From Pedobacter sp. BMA (GTDB lineage: Bacteria; Bacteroidota; Bacteroidia; Sphingobacteriales; Sphingobacteriaceae), in assembly GCF_001027745.1 (NCBI RefSeq), contig NZ_LECU01000007.1:248001-312000 (forward strand): a stretch of 64,000 bases of DNA, written 5' to 3'. Below the pieces are notes generated by a model that saw only the letters and a program-made list of their open reading frames with translations, did no database searches and was not told the origin of the DNA. Positions 34,953-43,992 of the stretch are shown here, piece by piece. A program made the translations under genes and the position numbers. Position 1 is the stretch's first letter. Each line of letters starts with the position of its first letter.

Positions 34953-36083
34953 TTAAGAAAGTATCACCAGATCAATATCTTTTGAAGCGAGGTTTTTAAG
35001 CAGTCCGTTAAAAATAGCTGTCCTCAAAATCACCTGAAAAATATTCAGATGTGGTTTTCCTATGCAAATCGTGGTGACTTCCTTTTGTGATGCCATATCG
35101 ATGATGGTTTGGGTAATGTGATTGCTTTTTATCTTAACAAGTTCGGCACCTAATTCGGTGGCGAGCTTGAAGTGGTTAATGAGATGGCGTTGTTTATCCA
35201 GCTTAATGCGTTCCATACTTTCGCTGTCACTTTGCACATACAACACCATCCAGGGCGAACGATAGTACGATGCGAGCCTGGCCGTTTTACGGATTACCAC
35301 CCCCGCTGTTTCCGGATTGGATGAAATACAGGCAAGAAACTTTTCTGGCCGCAACTTGATGGACTTTGGAATCTCACTCAGTATCTTTCGTTCCACCTGA
35401 TGCACGACTTCTTTCAGCGCCAGTTCGCGCAGCTGGAGAATTTTATCCGACTGAAAAAAGTTCCCCAATGCCCTTTCAATTTTGCTCTGATCGTAAATTT
35501 TACCTTCCTTTAAACGGGTGATCAGTTCATCCGCCGTAAGGTCAATGTTGACAATTTCGTCCGCGGCTTCCAAAATCTTGTCTGGTATGCGTTCGGTAAC
35601 CGCGATACCTGTGATGGCTTGTACCTCTTCATTGATGCTTTCAAGATGCTGGATGTTAACAGCGGAGATGACACTGATGCCTGCTTCGAGAAGGTCTAAA
35701 ACATCCTGCCAGCGTTTGCCATTTTTACTACCTTCTGCATTCGTATGCGCAAGTTCGTCAACAATGACCACTTCAGGATGGCGGTTCAGTATCGCTTTGA
35801 GGTCCATCTCTTCGATCTCTTTACCCCTGTAGTAAATACTTTTCCTTGGAATAAGGGGAATGGTATTTAAAAGCGCATGTGTTTCGGCACGGTTGTGTGT
35901 TTCGACGTAACCAATACAAATATCTACGCCGTTGCGCAGGAGTGCCTGGCTTTCCTGCAACATACGGTACGTTTTACCTACACCAGCGCTCATACCGATA
36001 TAGATCTTCAGCTTACCCCTTCTCGATTTCTTGATAAGCTCCAGAAAATGCCTGACGGATGTTTCTTTATTTTCTTCTTCCAT
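34953..36083 (-). CDS. kdpD: KdpD N-terminal sensor half (KdpD/USP domains, no kinase)
   Basis: A 376-residue protein equal to the cytoplasmic N-terminal part of E. coli KdpD. The KdpD domain (about 15-225) carries GMSAGVGKTYRML (Walker A) and VVIVDELAHTN (Walker B). A universal-stress-protein-like domain (about 245-375) ends in FNGLLKNLASKDIDLVI. The four transmembrane helices and kinase of full KdpD are missing; the separate histidine kinase downstream probably replaces them. The ATG at 36083 is chosen; the longer frame starts with TTG and adds eight residues overlapping a hairpin. It senses potassium or turgor limitation for kdpFABC in the same operon. Confidence 0.93.
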   Translation of the reverse strand: MEEENKETSVRHFLELIKKSRRGKLKIYIGMSAGVGKTYRMLQESQALLRNGVDICIGYVETHNRAETHALLNTIPLIPRKSIYYRGKEIEEMDLKAILNRHPEVVIVDELAHTNAEGSKNGKRWQDVLDLLEAGISVISAVNIQHLESINEEVQAITGIAVTERIPDKILEAADEIVNIDLTADELITRLKEGKIYDQSKIERALGNFFQSDKILQLRELALKEVVHQVERKILSEIPKSIKLRPEKFLACISSNPETAGVVIRKTARLASYYRSPWMVLYVQSDSESMERIKLDKQRHLINHFKLATELGAELVKIKSNHITQTIIDMASQKEVTTICIGKPHLNIFQVILRTAIFNGLLKNLASKDIDLVILS

Positions 36084-36110
36084 TGCAATACCATCCTTTA
36101 AAATCAATAA

Positions 36111-36134
36111 CGCCCGGGATAAAATACCCGGGCG
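36111..36134 (-). other. Intercistronic hairpin between porin and kdpD genes
   Basis: Perfect 8-bp stem CGCCCGGG/CCCGGGCG with an 8-nt AT loop and no proper U-run on the minus strand. More likely an mRNA-stability or partial-termination element than a full terminator. Confidence 0.6.
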
Positions 36135-36149
36135 ATGTAATGTGTTTAA

Positions 36150-37220
36150 TTAAAATGAGACAGCAATACTGGCAGTAAGCGTAGTGTTGGCATTTACAGC
36201 CCCGGTATTTCTGATGAATATTTTGTCTTCGCTGTCGTAGGTTTTTCCTTCTAAACGTAGAACTGCATTTGATACCGGCGAATAGTCGATATTGAGCGAA
36301 TAGCCTTTCGTTTTAAAACCATTTTGAGTTCCGGTGGCGATGAAAATACCATTCTGATCTTCATAATACTCAAACCGTCCGGCAAGCGCCCATTTAGGGG
36401 CAAATTTATATTGCACAATAGCCACCGGCGACAGCACTTTGTTTTTGCTAGTACTGCCTTTCGATACCTGTTGGGTACCATAATCAAATCCCAGCGTTAC
36501 ACCAAACTGGTCTGTTACCTGCAATATGCCATAAACGTTATGGTAAAAACGGTTCACCCTTACCGAGTCGGCACCTTCCGTGCCAATATAATTGCTATAA
36601 TTTAAGGTAATGGCTGAAGTAGGTTTCCAGGTAAGCTGCACACCACCAGCAGGTTTGTCGTTTCCATTCTGTCTGGTAATTCTCTGCCATCCGTTAAGAT
36701 AAAATCCCGCAACTGTGAACTTGCCATCTGCTGTACCGTAGGTAATTTTTGCTCCCGACTCGTAATACGGGGTATTTTCCGAAGAAATGTTTCTCGTAAG
36801 TACCCAGCAGTCTTTTGAAACGGCACTTTCAAAACCAATGTGAGAGGAAAAAATACCGGCATCAATCCAAAGGTTTTGCGTTTTGGAAAGTTTTACTCCG
36901 GCATTGGCCTCAAATATATTTTTTAATACACCGGGTTCTGCGGCAAGATTGGCATTAGCATAGGTTCCGGCCATTACAGCCAGGTTTGCACGGATGTTGC
37001 CGTTATCATATGCCGCCTTGATCATCCCTAAATTCAAGTTCATTTCATTTGCGCGGTTATGCGAATAAATGAACGCCGGGCGGTTATGATCTGCGGGTTG
37101 ATTAAAGTCGTAACCATAATAAGCTTCCAGATAGCCAGAAATTTTGATTTTTGATTCTTCCTGTGCTTTTGTTAAAAAACCGGCGGTTAAGGCTGCGGCT
37201 AACAATAATATTTTTTTCAT
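36150..37220 (-). CDS. Outer-membrane beta-barrel porin of the kdp operon
   Basis: A 356-residue barrel protein with a signal peptide (about 1-19, ending TKAQ) and repeated alternating amphipathic strands, for example KISGYLEAYYGYDFNQP at the start and LTASIAVSF with terminal Phe at the end. It resembles the OmpL/BBP2-type putative porins that are often found inside Bacteroidota kdp operons. It sits between kdpC and the KdpD sensor gene on the same strand. A reasonable inference is that it lets potassium or compensating ions cross the outer membrane when Kdp is induced. Confidence 0.82.
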   Translation of the reverse strand: MKKILLLAAALTAGFLTKAQEESKIKISGYLEAYYGYDFNQPADHNRPAFIYSHNRANEMNLNLGMIKAAYDNGNIRANLAVMAGTYANANLAAEPGVLKNIFEANAGVKLSKTQNLWIDAGIFSSHIGFESAVSKDCWVLTRNISSENTPYYESGAKITYGTADGKFTVAGFYLNGWQRITRQNGNDKPAGGVQLTWKPTSAITLNYSNYIGTEGADSVRVNRFYHNVYGILQVTDQFGVTLGFDYGTQQVSKGSTSKNKVLSPVAIVQYKFAPKWALAGRFEYYEDQNGIFIATGTQNGFKTKGYSLNIDYSPVSNAVLRLEGKTYDSEDKIFIRNTGAVNANTTLTASIAVSF

Positions 37221-37287
37221 ATCGTAATCTTCATTCAGGCAGGGCTTAGCCTGCTTGCATTGTTTGTTGTTAATTATTCACCTCGTG

Positions 37288-37331
37288 GCTGCCCGTCCCT
37301 TTGTTGTGGCAAACGCGCATAAACGGGCAGC
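37288..37331 (-). other. Intercistronic hairpin between kdpC and porin genes
   Basis: GCTGCCCGT/ACGGGCAGC, a 9-bp perfect stem with a 26-nt loop, lying directly after the kdpC stop. It has no U-run. It could protect the upstream kdpABC message from 3' decay, giving more ATPase than porin and sensor. Confidence 0.5.
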
Positions 37332-37341
37332 TGAAAGGCAT

Positions 37342-37902
37342 TTAAAGTTTGTCCAGGTCCAGGTTAAGTTTAAGTACATTTACTGATGAGGGACCAAAAA
37401 GGCCCAGAAAAGGTTTCAGCGTATTCATGGCTACCAGGTCTTTCACTTTTTGCTCATCTACGTTTCTGGCTTTTGCTACCCTGGCCACCTGAATGGCTGC
37501 CCCTTGCTCGGAGATATTTGGATCAAGCCCGCTACCAGAGGCCGTTACCATATCCGCGGGAATATCCGATGTTTTAATCCCCGGATTATATTTAATCAGC
37601 GTATCAATCCTCGACTGTACTTCTTTCAGATAATCGGGATTTGACGGCCCCTTGTTAGACCCTGCCGAACCTGCGGCATTGTAAGCTACAGCCGAAGGCC
37701 TGCCCCAGAAGTATTCCGGACGGCTAAAGGATTGGCCAAGCAGTGCATAGCCAACGGTTTTACCATTTCTGATTATTTTTTCACCACCGCCGTTGCCTTT
37801 AGCCATTTTACCGATAAAAGCTACACTGATGGGGTAAACGATGCATAACAGTACCAGTAGTACTACTGTTAAACGGATGGATTGAATGATGTACTTTTTC
37901 AT
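37342..37902 (-). CDS. kdpC: Potassium-transporting ATPase KdpC subunit
   Basis: A 186-residue single-pass subunit that stabilises KdpB nucleotide binding. The N-terminal helix (about 8-29) is followed by the conserved QSFSRPEYFWGRPSA, AGSAGSNKGPSNPDY, VTASGSGLDPNIS and AAIQVARVAKAR blocks. Length matches E. coli KdpC (190). It follows kdpB by 20 bases. No deviation seen. Confidence 0.97.
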   Translation of the reverse strand: MKKYIIQSIRLTVVLLVLLCIVYPISVAFIGKMAKGNGGGEKIIRNGKTVGYALLGQSFSRPEYFWGRPSAVAYNAAGSAGSNKGPSNPDYLKEVQSRIDTLIKYNPGIKTSDIPADMVTASGSGLDPNISEQGAAIQVARVAKARNVDEQKVKDLVAMNTLKPFLGLFGPSSVNVLKLNLDLDKL

Positions 37903-37922
37903 TTTTATATTTTTTAAAAGCC

Positions 37923-39950
37923 TTAAACAAAAAGGCCAACCAATAAATCAATTAATTTAATGCCGATAAAGGGTGCTACAACACCTCCAATTCCGTAAAT
38001 AAACAGGTTTCTACGCAAAAGTGCTGTTGCACCTATTGGCTTGTATGCTACTCCTTTCAGCGCCAGCGGAATCAGGATCGGAATAATAATCGCGTTAAAT
38101 ATCACGGCCGAAAGTATTGCAGATTCAGGGCTGTTCAGTCCCATAATGTTCAGGCTTTGAAGCGCCGGGATAGAAGCAATGAATAAGGCCGGAACAATGG
38201 CGAAATATTTTGCCACATCATTGGCTATTGAAAAGGTAGTTAACGTACCACGCGTAATCAGTAGCTGTTTTCCAATTTCCACAATTTCAATCAGTTTGGT
38301 TGGGTCGTTATCGAGATCAACCATATTCCCTGCTTCTTTTGCAGCCTGTGTACCGCTGTTCATGGCTACCCCAACATCTGCCTGGGCCAATGCAGGCGCG
38401 TCATTGGTACCATCGCCCATCATCGCCACCAGTTTTCCAAGTGCCTGCTCATCTTTGATGTAGTTCATCTTATCCTCTGGTTTAGCTTCAGCAATAAAAT
38501 CATCAACACCAGCTTTCTCCGCAATGTATCTTGCGGTGAGGGGATTGTCTCCGGTAACCATCACTGTTTTTACGCCCATTTTTCTCAGGCGTTCAAAACG
38601 TTCACTAATTCCCGGTTTGATGATGTCCTGAAGTTCAATTACGCCCATTGCTTTTTCGTTTTCAGCAACCACCAGCGGCGTTCCCCCATTGGTAGCGATG
38701 GCTTTTACGTGATTTTCGATATCCGATGGAAATATATTTCCAGCCTTCTCTACCATATTGCGGATAGAATCGAAAGCGCCTTTTCTGATGCGTCTGCCCT
38801 CGGCCGTATCCAGTCCGCTCGACCGCGTTTCTGCAGTAAACTTGATAAAGGCCGACCCTGTTGGTGTGGCCATAACCTTAAAACCCTGTTCGCCTGCAAG
38901 TTCGATAATTGATTTCCCCTCAGGCGTTTCATCGGCCAGCGAGCTTAAAATACAGGCATCTGCGAACGTTTTGGGATCCACACCTTCTGTAGGATAAAAA
39001 TTGGTTGCCTTCCGGTTGCCAATGGTGATGGTACCGGTTTTATCCAGTAAAAGCACATCTATATCGCCTGCAGTCTCTACCGCTTTGCCCGATTTGGTGA
39101 TCACATTGGCCCGTAATGCCCTATCCATACCAGCAATACCAATTGCGGAAAGCAAGCCACCAATGGTTGTTGGAATCAGGCATACAAACAGGGAAATCAA
39201 TGCAGCAATGGTGATCGGTGTATTGGCGTAATCAGCAAAAGGCTTCAGCGTGACGCAAACGATAATAAACACTAATGTAAAACTGGCAAGTAGTATCGTT
39301 AAAGCAATCTCATTTGGCGTTTTCTGACGTGAAGCACCTTCCACCAATGCAATCATTTTGTCTAAAAAGCTCTCGCCCGGAGCGGTGCTTACCTGAACTT
39401 TAATCTCATCGGATAACACTTTGGTACCGCCCGTTACCGATGATTTATCGCCTCCTGACTCCCTGATTACAGGAGCAGATTCTCCTGTAATGGCCGATTC
39501 ATCGATCGTGGCAATACCTTCGATAATCTCACCATCGGTAGGGATCGTATCACCCGCTTCACAAACAAACACATCGCCTTTCTGCAACTGGTTAGATGAA
39601 CGGATTTCGATTTTTCCTCCGGTTAGCAGTACTTTAGCCGGTGTTTCCTCTCTGGTTTTACGCAGACTATCGGCCTGTGCCTTGCCCCGGGCTTCTGCTA
39701 TTGCTTCGGCGAAGTTTGCAAACAGTACGGTAAGCAGCAGGATCAGGAAGATGAAGAAGTTGTATATTGGAGCACCTTGTCCGGTATGGCTCACCGAATA
39801 TATGGTAACATAAGCCATTACCAGGGTACCGATTTCCACCGTGAACATCACCGGGTTGCGAACCATCACCCTTGGATCTAGCTTGATGAATGACTGTTTT
39901 AGTGCGGTCTGTACTAAGGCAGGCTCGAACAATTTATTATTGGGTTTCAT
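37923..39950 (-). CDS. kdpB: Potassium-transporting P-type ATPase KdpB subunit
   Basis: A 675-residue P-type ATPase that powers high-affinity K+ uptake. The phosphorylation motif LLLDKTGTITIGNR is near residue 305, the actuator motif DESAITGESAPV near 148 and the hinge VTGDNPLTARYIAEKAGVDD near 455. The MMGDGTNDAPALAQADVG block is near 512. Membrane helices are in the expected places. Length equals the E. coli protein (682). It lies 8 bases after kdpA and 20 before kdpC. Confidence 0.98.
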   Translation of the reverse strand: MKPNNKLFEPALVQTALKQSFIKLDPRVMVRNPVMFTVEIGTLVMAYVTIYSVSHTGQGAPIYNFFIFLILLLTVLFANFAEAIAEARGKAQADSLRKTREETPAKVLLTGGKIEIRSSNQLQKGDVFVCEAGDTIPTDGEIIEGIATIDESAITGESAPVIRESGGDKSSVTGGTKVLSDEIKVQVSTAPGESFLDKMIALVEGASRQKTPNEIALTILLASFTLVFIIVCVTLKPFADYANTPITIAALISLFVCLIPTTIGGLLSAIGIAGMDRALRANVITKSGKAVETAGDIDVLLLDKTGTITIGNRKATNFYPTEGVDPKTFADACILSSLADETPEGKSIIELAGEQGFKVMATPTGSAFIKFTAETRSSGLDTAEGRRIRKGAFDSIRNMVEKAGNIFPSDIENHVKAIATNGGTPLVVAENEKAMGVIELQDIIKPGISERFERLRKMGVKTVMVTGDNPLTARYIAEKAGVDDFIAEAKPEDKMNYIKDEQALGKLVAMMGDGTNDAPALAQADVGVAMNSGTQAAKEAGNMVDLDNDPTKLIEIVEIGKQLLITRGTLTTFSIANDVAKYFAIVPALFIASIPALQSLNIMGLNSPESAILSAVIFNAIIIPILIPLALKGVAYKPIGATALLRRNLFIYGIGGVVAPFIGIKLIDLLVGLFV

Positions 39951-39958
39951 TGATATGT

Positions 39959-41677
39959 CTATTTAAGCATGGTAAAATATTCCGCCAACGGACCTAAGGC
40001 GAGGGCGGGGAAATATGAAAGTGCATTGAGTACCAGGATAACGGCAAAAGTCATCAGGGCAAAGGTTTTGGTATCGGTTTTAAGGGTACCAGCAGACTCA
40101 GGAATAAACTTCTTTGCTGCCAGTAATCCTGCAATCGCTACCGGACCAATAATCGGAAGAAAGCGACCGAGAAATATAATTACACCGGTTAGCACGTTCC
40201 AGAATACGTTATTGTCGCCAAGGCCCTCGAAACCCGAACCATTGTTGGCATTGGAAGAGGTCACCTCATAAAGCATTTCAGAAAATCCGTGAAAGCCGGG
40301 ATTGTTAAGCCAGTTTTTAGGCTGAACTGCCCATTCAGCTGCGCCATGGTCCGTAAATACAAAACTAGATATTGCAGTACCCGCAAGGATCAAAAACGGG
40401 CTCAACAAGGTAATAATCGCGGCAATTTTTATTTCCCTTGCTTCAACCTTGTGTCCAAGAAATTCAGGCGTTCTACCTACCATCAGCCCAGATATGAATA
40501 CGGCTACGATCAGGTAAATAAAATAGTTCAGCAACCCTACACCGCATCCACCATAAAATGAGTTGATCATCATGGCGAGCAGTTGCCATAGTCCGGTGAG
40601 AGGCATCGTGCTATCGTGCATACCATTTACCGAGCCGGTAGAAATCACGGTGGTTAGTGTGCTCCAGTAGGCAGTTGCGGCAGGCCCTAAACGCACTTCC
40701 TTCCCTTCCATTGCGCCACTCGCCTGTGAAATACCCATTTTGGCCAGTTCAGGATTTCCCCCGAGCTCTGAATTTAGAGTAGGTACGAGCAGCATGAAAA
40801 GTCCGATGGTCATTACGCCAAAAATTGTCCATGCCAGTTTCTTTCTGCGGATGAAATATCCAAAAGCAATCAACATAGCCAGGGGGATAATGGTTTGCGA
40901 AACTACTTCTACTGTATTGGTGATGTAGTTTGGATTTTCAAATGGATGTGCGGAGTTGGCGCCAAAATAGCCGCCGCCGTTTGTTCCCAAATGTTTAATG
41001 GCTATAAATTGTGCTGCCGGGCCCCTGGACACATTCACGGTGTCTCCCTGAACGGATATGAACTGATCCTTGGAATCATAACTTGCAGGCGTACCGTTAA
41101 ACGTTAATATTAAAGCTACAACTATTGCCAGGGGCAACAGCAAACGGGTAATTGATTTCACGAAAAACTCCCAGAAGTTACCCAGCTGGGTAGAGGTTTT
41201 ATCTTTGAAAGCTTTAAATAAAACTACTGCAGCAGCTATACCCGTGGCGGCACTTACGAACTGCAGAAACATCAGCACAAACTGCTGGGTCAGGTAACTT
41301 ACACCACTCTCTCCCGAGTAATGTTGCAGGTTGCAATTGGCCACAAAACTGATAATGGTATTAAAAGCCAGATCTGGCGTCATACCCGGATTTCCGTCTG
41401 GATTAAAAGGAAGCTTATCCTGGAAAATCAGAACGAAAAATCCATAGACCAGCCATAACAGGTTAATGGTCATCAGCGCTTTCATTTGCTGTTTCCAGTT
41501 CATTTGTTCCCTGATGTCAATTCCTGAAAGCTTAAAGATTCCAGATTCGAGGGGTTTCAAAAAGTCTGTCCAGACTTTTTCTCCTGCGAACACTTTGGCC
41601 AGGTACTTTCCAAGTGGAATAGCGATGATCAGTGTAAGCAGGAAGGTGGCAATAATGCCGGTTAATTCAGTGTTCAT
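39959..41677 (-). CDS. kdpA: Potassium-transporting ATPase KdpA subunit
   Basis: A 572-residue channel-like subunit related to K+ transporters, with about ten membrane helices. Selectivity-loop regions are visible, including GTNGGGYFGANSAHPFENP (about residue 231), TGSVNGMHDSTMPLTG (about 345) and TSSNANNGSGFEGL (about 470). It follows kdpF by 35 bases and precedes kdpB by 8. Length is normal (E. coli 557). Confidence 0.98.
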   Translation of the reverse strand: MNTELTGIIATFLLTLIIAIPLGKYLAKVFAGEKVWTDFLKPLESGIFKLSGIDIREQMNWKQQMKALMTINLLWLVYGFFVLIFQDKLPFNPDGNPGMTPDLAFNTIISFVANCNLQHYSGESGVSYLTQQFVLMFLQFVSAATGIAAAVVLFKAFKDKTSTQLGNFWEFFVKSITRLLLPLAIVVALILTFNGTPASYDSKDQFISVQGDTVNVSRGPAAQFIAIKHLGTNGGGYFGANSAHPFENPNYITNTVEVVSQTIIPLAMLIAFGYFIRRKKLAWTIFGVMTIGLFMLLVPTLNSELGGNPELAKMGISQASGAMEGKEVRLGPAATAYWSTLTTVISTGSVNGMHDSTMPLTGLWQLLAMMINSFYGGCGVGLLNYFIYLIVAVFISGLMVGRTPEFLGHKVEAREIKIAAIITLLSPFLILAGTAISSFVFTDHGAAEWAVQPKNWLNNPGFHGFSEMLYEVTSSNANNGSGFEGLGDNNVFWNVLTGVIIFLGRFLPIIGPVAIAGLLAAKKFIPESAGTLKTDTKTFALMTFAVILVLNALSYFPALALGPLAEYFTMLK

Positions 41678-41712
41678 TTTTTAATTTGTTAATGCCTTTA
41701 AAGAAGGCAGGA

Positions 41713-41790
41713 CTAAAATTTTTCTGGTTTAATCAGCACGTAAATCATATAGATGAATACGGCTACAGCGATGATGAATAATGTGATCAT
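41713..41790 (-). CDS. kdpF: KdpF small membrane subunit (25 aa)
   Basis: A 25-residue hydrophobic peptide starting MITLFIIAVAV and ending LIKPEKF. It is one transmembrane helix with the KPEKF-type tail typical of KdpF, which stabilises the KdpABC complex. It lies directly upstream of kdpA and 4 bases after a second micro-ORF. It is too short for ordinary gene calling. Confidence 0.9.
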   Translation of the reverse strand: MITLFIIAVAVFIYMIYVLIKPEKF

Positions 41791-41794
41791 GATA

Positions 41795-41875
41795 TTAGAT
41801 TTTTTCGAACCAATCAATTGATTTGTAACTTGCGCCGCAGAGCAGCAGGAGGATGATTAAGAGTAGTACGGTCAT
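41795..41875 (-). CDS. 26-aa membrane micro-protein at the head of the kdp operon
   Basis: ATG at 41873-41875 opens a 26-codon frame: MTVLLLIILLLLCGASYK and then SIDWFEKI. It is one transmembrane helix followed by a short amphipathic tail ending in FEKI, echoing the PEKF tail of KdpF. Its stop is 4 bases before the kdpF start, so the two are probably co-translated. It may be a second KdpF-like subunit. Coding is inferred from position, composition and spacing only. Confidence 0.65.
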   Translation of the reverse strand: MTVLLLIILLLLCGASYKSIDWFEKI

Positions 41876-42004
41876 AATTTGTTGCTTTTTACAGGGCTTA
41901 ATCCATTGGTGTACCATAAAAGACATACACCACATAACTTATTATAAATCAGTTAGATAAATTGACATACTTTATTCCGGGGAAAGTAATCAGTTAAAAA
42001 ACCC

Positions 42005-42043
42005 TTCCATTTTGGTATGGTGATTTCCATTTTGAAATGGTGA
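42005..42043 (-). promoter_or_regulatory. Tandem 20-bp operator-like repeats upstream of kdp
   Basis: Two copies of TTCCATTTTGnnATGGTGA (42005-42023 and 42025-42043) repeat every 20 bases, two helical turns. Each contains an imperfect palindrome (CCATTTTGGTATGG and CCATTTTGAAATGG). They lie 130-170 bases upstream of the first kdp ORF, a typical activator-site distance. A weak sigma-54-like TGGTACA-n4-TGGAT is present near 41893-41906 but is a poor match. Confidence 0.55.
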
Positions 42044-42087
42044 GTATCTGGGCTATCGTATCCCTCAAAATAAAGGGCATCCGCCTT

Positions 42088-43242
42088 TTAGCCATGATAA
42101 ATCGCCGGAATTGGAAATCCCGTTAGATCAGTTTGCTCTTCAGGGAACTGAAGAGACGCTAACATGTTAATATAGATGTTAATTCCCTCCTCAATCTCAT
42201 CAATACCAATATATTCATTGGCTGTGTGAGACCGGGCAGAATTTCCCGGTCCCATTTTTACAGATGGCATATCCAGCCAGCCCTGATCTGAACTGGTAGG
42301 CGAGAAATAAGTAGTACGTCCTAATGAAAGTCCGGCTCTCACAATGGGATGTGTTAAATCGATATGAGATGGCTTTAATACATTAGTGCGGATCTTGAAA
42401 TAACTGGAAGTATGATTAATATTGGTATTGATAATTTCCTTCTCTGTATAATTATGGTCAAAACGGATGTCAACCGTAAAATGGCATTCTACAGGTACAA
42501 TATTATGCTGAATACCGCCCCCAATCTCAGTTACGCTCATTTTGACAGGCACAGGCGCTCCATCCATGATTGGAAATTGATATGTTTTAAACCATTCAAT
42601 ATCTTTAAGCGCATGGTAAATCGCATTGTCGCCCTCTTCTCTTGCTGCGTGGCCAGCTCTTCCTTTTGCACTGCAGTCGATCACCATTGATCCTTTTTCC
42701 GCAATGGCCATTTGCATTCCGGTTGGTTCACCCACTATTGCAAAATCGATCGGCTTAAGATCTTTTAAAATGCTGCGTATGCCATTCTCACCTGAAGTTT
42801 CCTCCTCTGCGGTAGCGGCCAGGCATAAGTTGAATGGCAGGCCCTCCATAGGATAGTAATGAAGAAAAGTAGCGATTAAACCAACCAGAGATCCTCCGGC
42901 ATCATTACTACCCAGGCCAAAAATTTTGTCATCTATCACCTGTGGAAGGAAAGGGTCCATAGTGTATTGGTTATTATCACGTACCGTATCGTGATGAGAG
43001 TTTAATAGAATAGTTGGTTTTGAAAGATCCAGGTGCCGGTTGTAACACCATACGTTATTGTATTTTCTAATGGTATTTACACCCCGGGCATTTAGAAATG
43101 AGGTGATGATTTCTGCAGTTGCATCTTCTGCTCCGCTAAACGATGGTGTAGCAATCAGGTTTGCAAGCAGATCAATAGATTGCTGGTAAAGGGAATTCAG
43201 GTCGGGAACTCCCGCTGCTGTTTTAATCCGGTTATTATTCAT
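42088..43242 (-). CDS. M20-family deacylase, acetylornithine deacetylase-like
   Basis: A 384-residue zinc amidohydrolase of the M20 family, closest in layout to the Bacteroidota ArgE group that removes an acetyl or succinyl group from ornithine. Metal ligands appear in order: NSHHDTV (about 78), GSNDAGG (about 110), AATAEEETSG (about 143), VGEPTG (about 170) and a C-terminal SHTAN (about 350). The dimerisation domain is about 180-285. The ATG at 43242 starts the family-like sequence; 50 upstream in-frame residues are unlike it. It follows the interrupted acetyltransferase gene by 10 bases, suggesting a linked N-acyl amino-acid step. Confidence 0.85.
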   Translation of the reverse strand: MNNNRIKTAAGVPDLNSLYQQSIDLLANLIATPSFSGAEDATAEIITSFLNARGVNTIRKYNNVWCYNRHLDLSKPTILLNSHHDTVRDNNQYTMDPFLPQVIDDKIFGLGSNDAGGSLVGLIATFLHYYPMEGLPFNLCLAATAEEETSGENGIRSILKDLKPIDFAIVGEPTGMQMAIAEKGSMVIDCSAKGRAGHAAREEGDNAIYHALKDIEWFKTYQFPIMDGAPVPVKMSVTEIGGGIQHNIVPVECHFTVDIRFDHNYTEKEIINTNINHTSSYFKIRTNVLKPSHIDLTHPIVRAGLSLGRTTYFSPTSSDQGWLDMPSVKMGPGNSARSHTANEYIGIDEIEEGINIYINMLASLQFPEEQTDLTGFPIPAIYHG

Positions 43243-43252
43243 TGTGTGGCTA

Positions 43253-43864
43253 TTAGTTATTTGAAAATGTTGTTTGTTTGTATTTCCCGGATTCCAGGGA
43301 AACCGGTGTTGGATTATGAAGGGAATATGCCGGATCGAAAAGCATAGCTGTACAGAGACAATTGCACTTTCCTTTGCGCTCCAGGATATCATAATTCATA
43401 CATGATTTGCAACCCTCCCAGAAAAGGTAGTCGTGAGTAATCTCGGAAAAGGCCACTGGCAGGAAGCCAAGTTTAGCATTCATGTGCATCACTGCTGAAC
43501 CGGAAGTGATACTGAATATTTTTGCATTGGGATACAATCGTCAGGAAAGTTTGAATACCTTGTTTTTAATAGCTGCTGCAACACCTGAATTCCTGAATCG
43601 CGGCGCTACGATAAGTCCGGAATTGGAAACAAACCGGTCGTCTTCCCAGGTTTCAAAATAGGAAAAACCTACCCATTCTCCACCACTGGTAACCGCTATT
43701 ACTGCTTTGCCAGCGGCTATCTTTTCTGCTACTGCAGCAAAGGTCCGCCTCGCAATTCCGGTTTTCCTGGCAATCGCACTGAGATAGGTCTCCTCAATAA
43801 TTTCGTCAACGTACTTCGTATCGCATTCGTCGGCGATACGGATAAAAATAATCTGGTTATCCAT
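43253..43864 (-). pseudogene. GNAT acetyltransferase (N-acetylglutamate synthase-like) interrupted by in-frame TGA
   Basis: Two adjacent pieces lie in the same frame: 43541-43864 (N-terminal 107 residues, ending AAIKNKVFKLS) and the part after 43540 (RLYPNAKIFSITSG onward). Joined, they give a roughly 203-residue GNAT protein with the acetyl-CoA motif region (GLIVAPRFRNSGVAAAI). Its Cys-rich end (WEGCKSCMNYDI, CNCLCTAMLFDP) is what I recall for the Bacteroidota N-acetylglutamate-synthase-like family. The break is one TGA at 43541-43543, one transition from CGA (Arg). It could be a true nonsense mutation or a sequencing error. A TTG at 43537 could restart the distal part, but a split GNAT fold would not be expected to work. 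Confidence 0.75.
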
Positions 43865-43992
43865 GATCTTTAAATTTCATGGCAACAGCATTACAATTCA
43901 AATGCCCCGGTTAAAAAAGATACCAAAACATCAGCGTAGGGATACTTAAAAGCCTTTAATTATTATTTGACAAAAATGAACAGTTATCCTAC

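Noticed and set aside
41876..41910. Sigma-54 promoter before the kdp operon
   Set aside because: TGGTACA-n4-TGGAT has a poor -12 element and would leave only a few bases before the first start codon; kept only as a remark.
43541..43543. TGA in the acetyltransferase gene read as selenocysteine or programmed read-through
   Set aside because: No hairpin of SECIS type was seen right after the TGA, no Cys is expected there from the family, and an Arg codon is one transition away.
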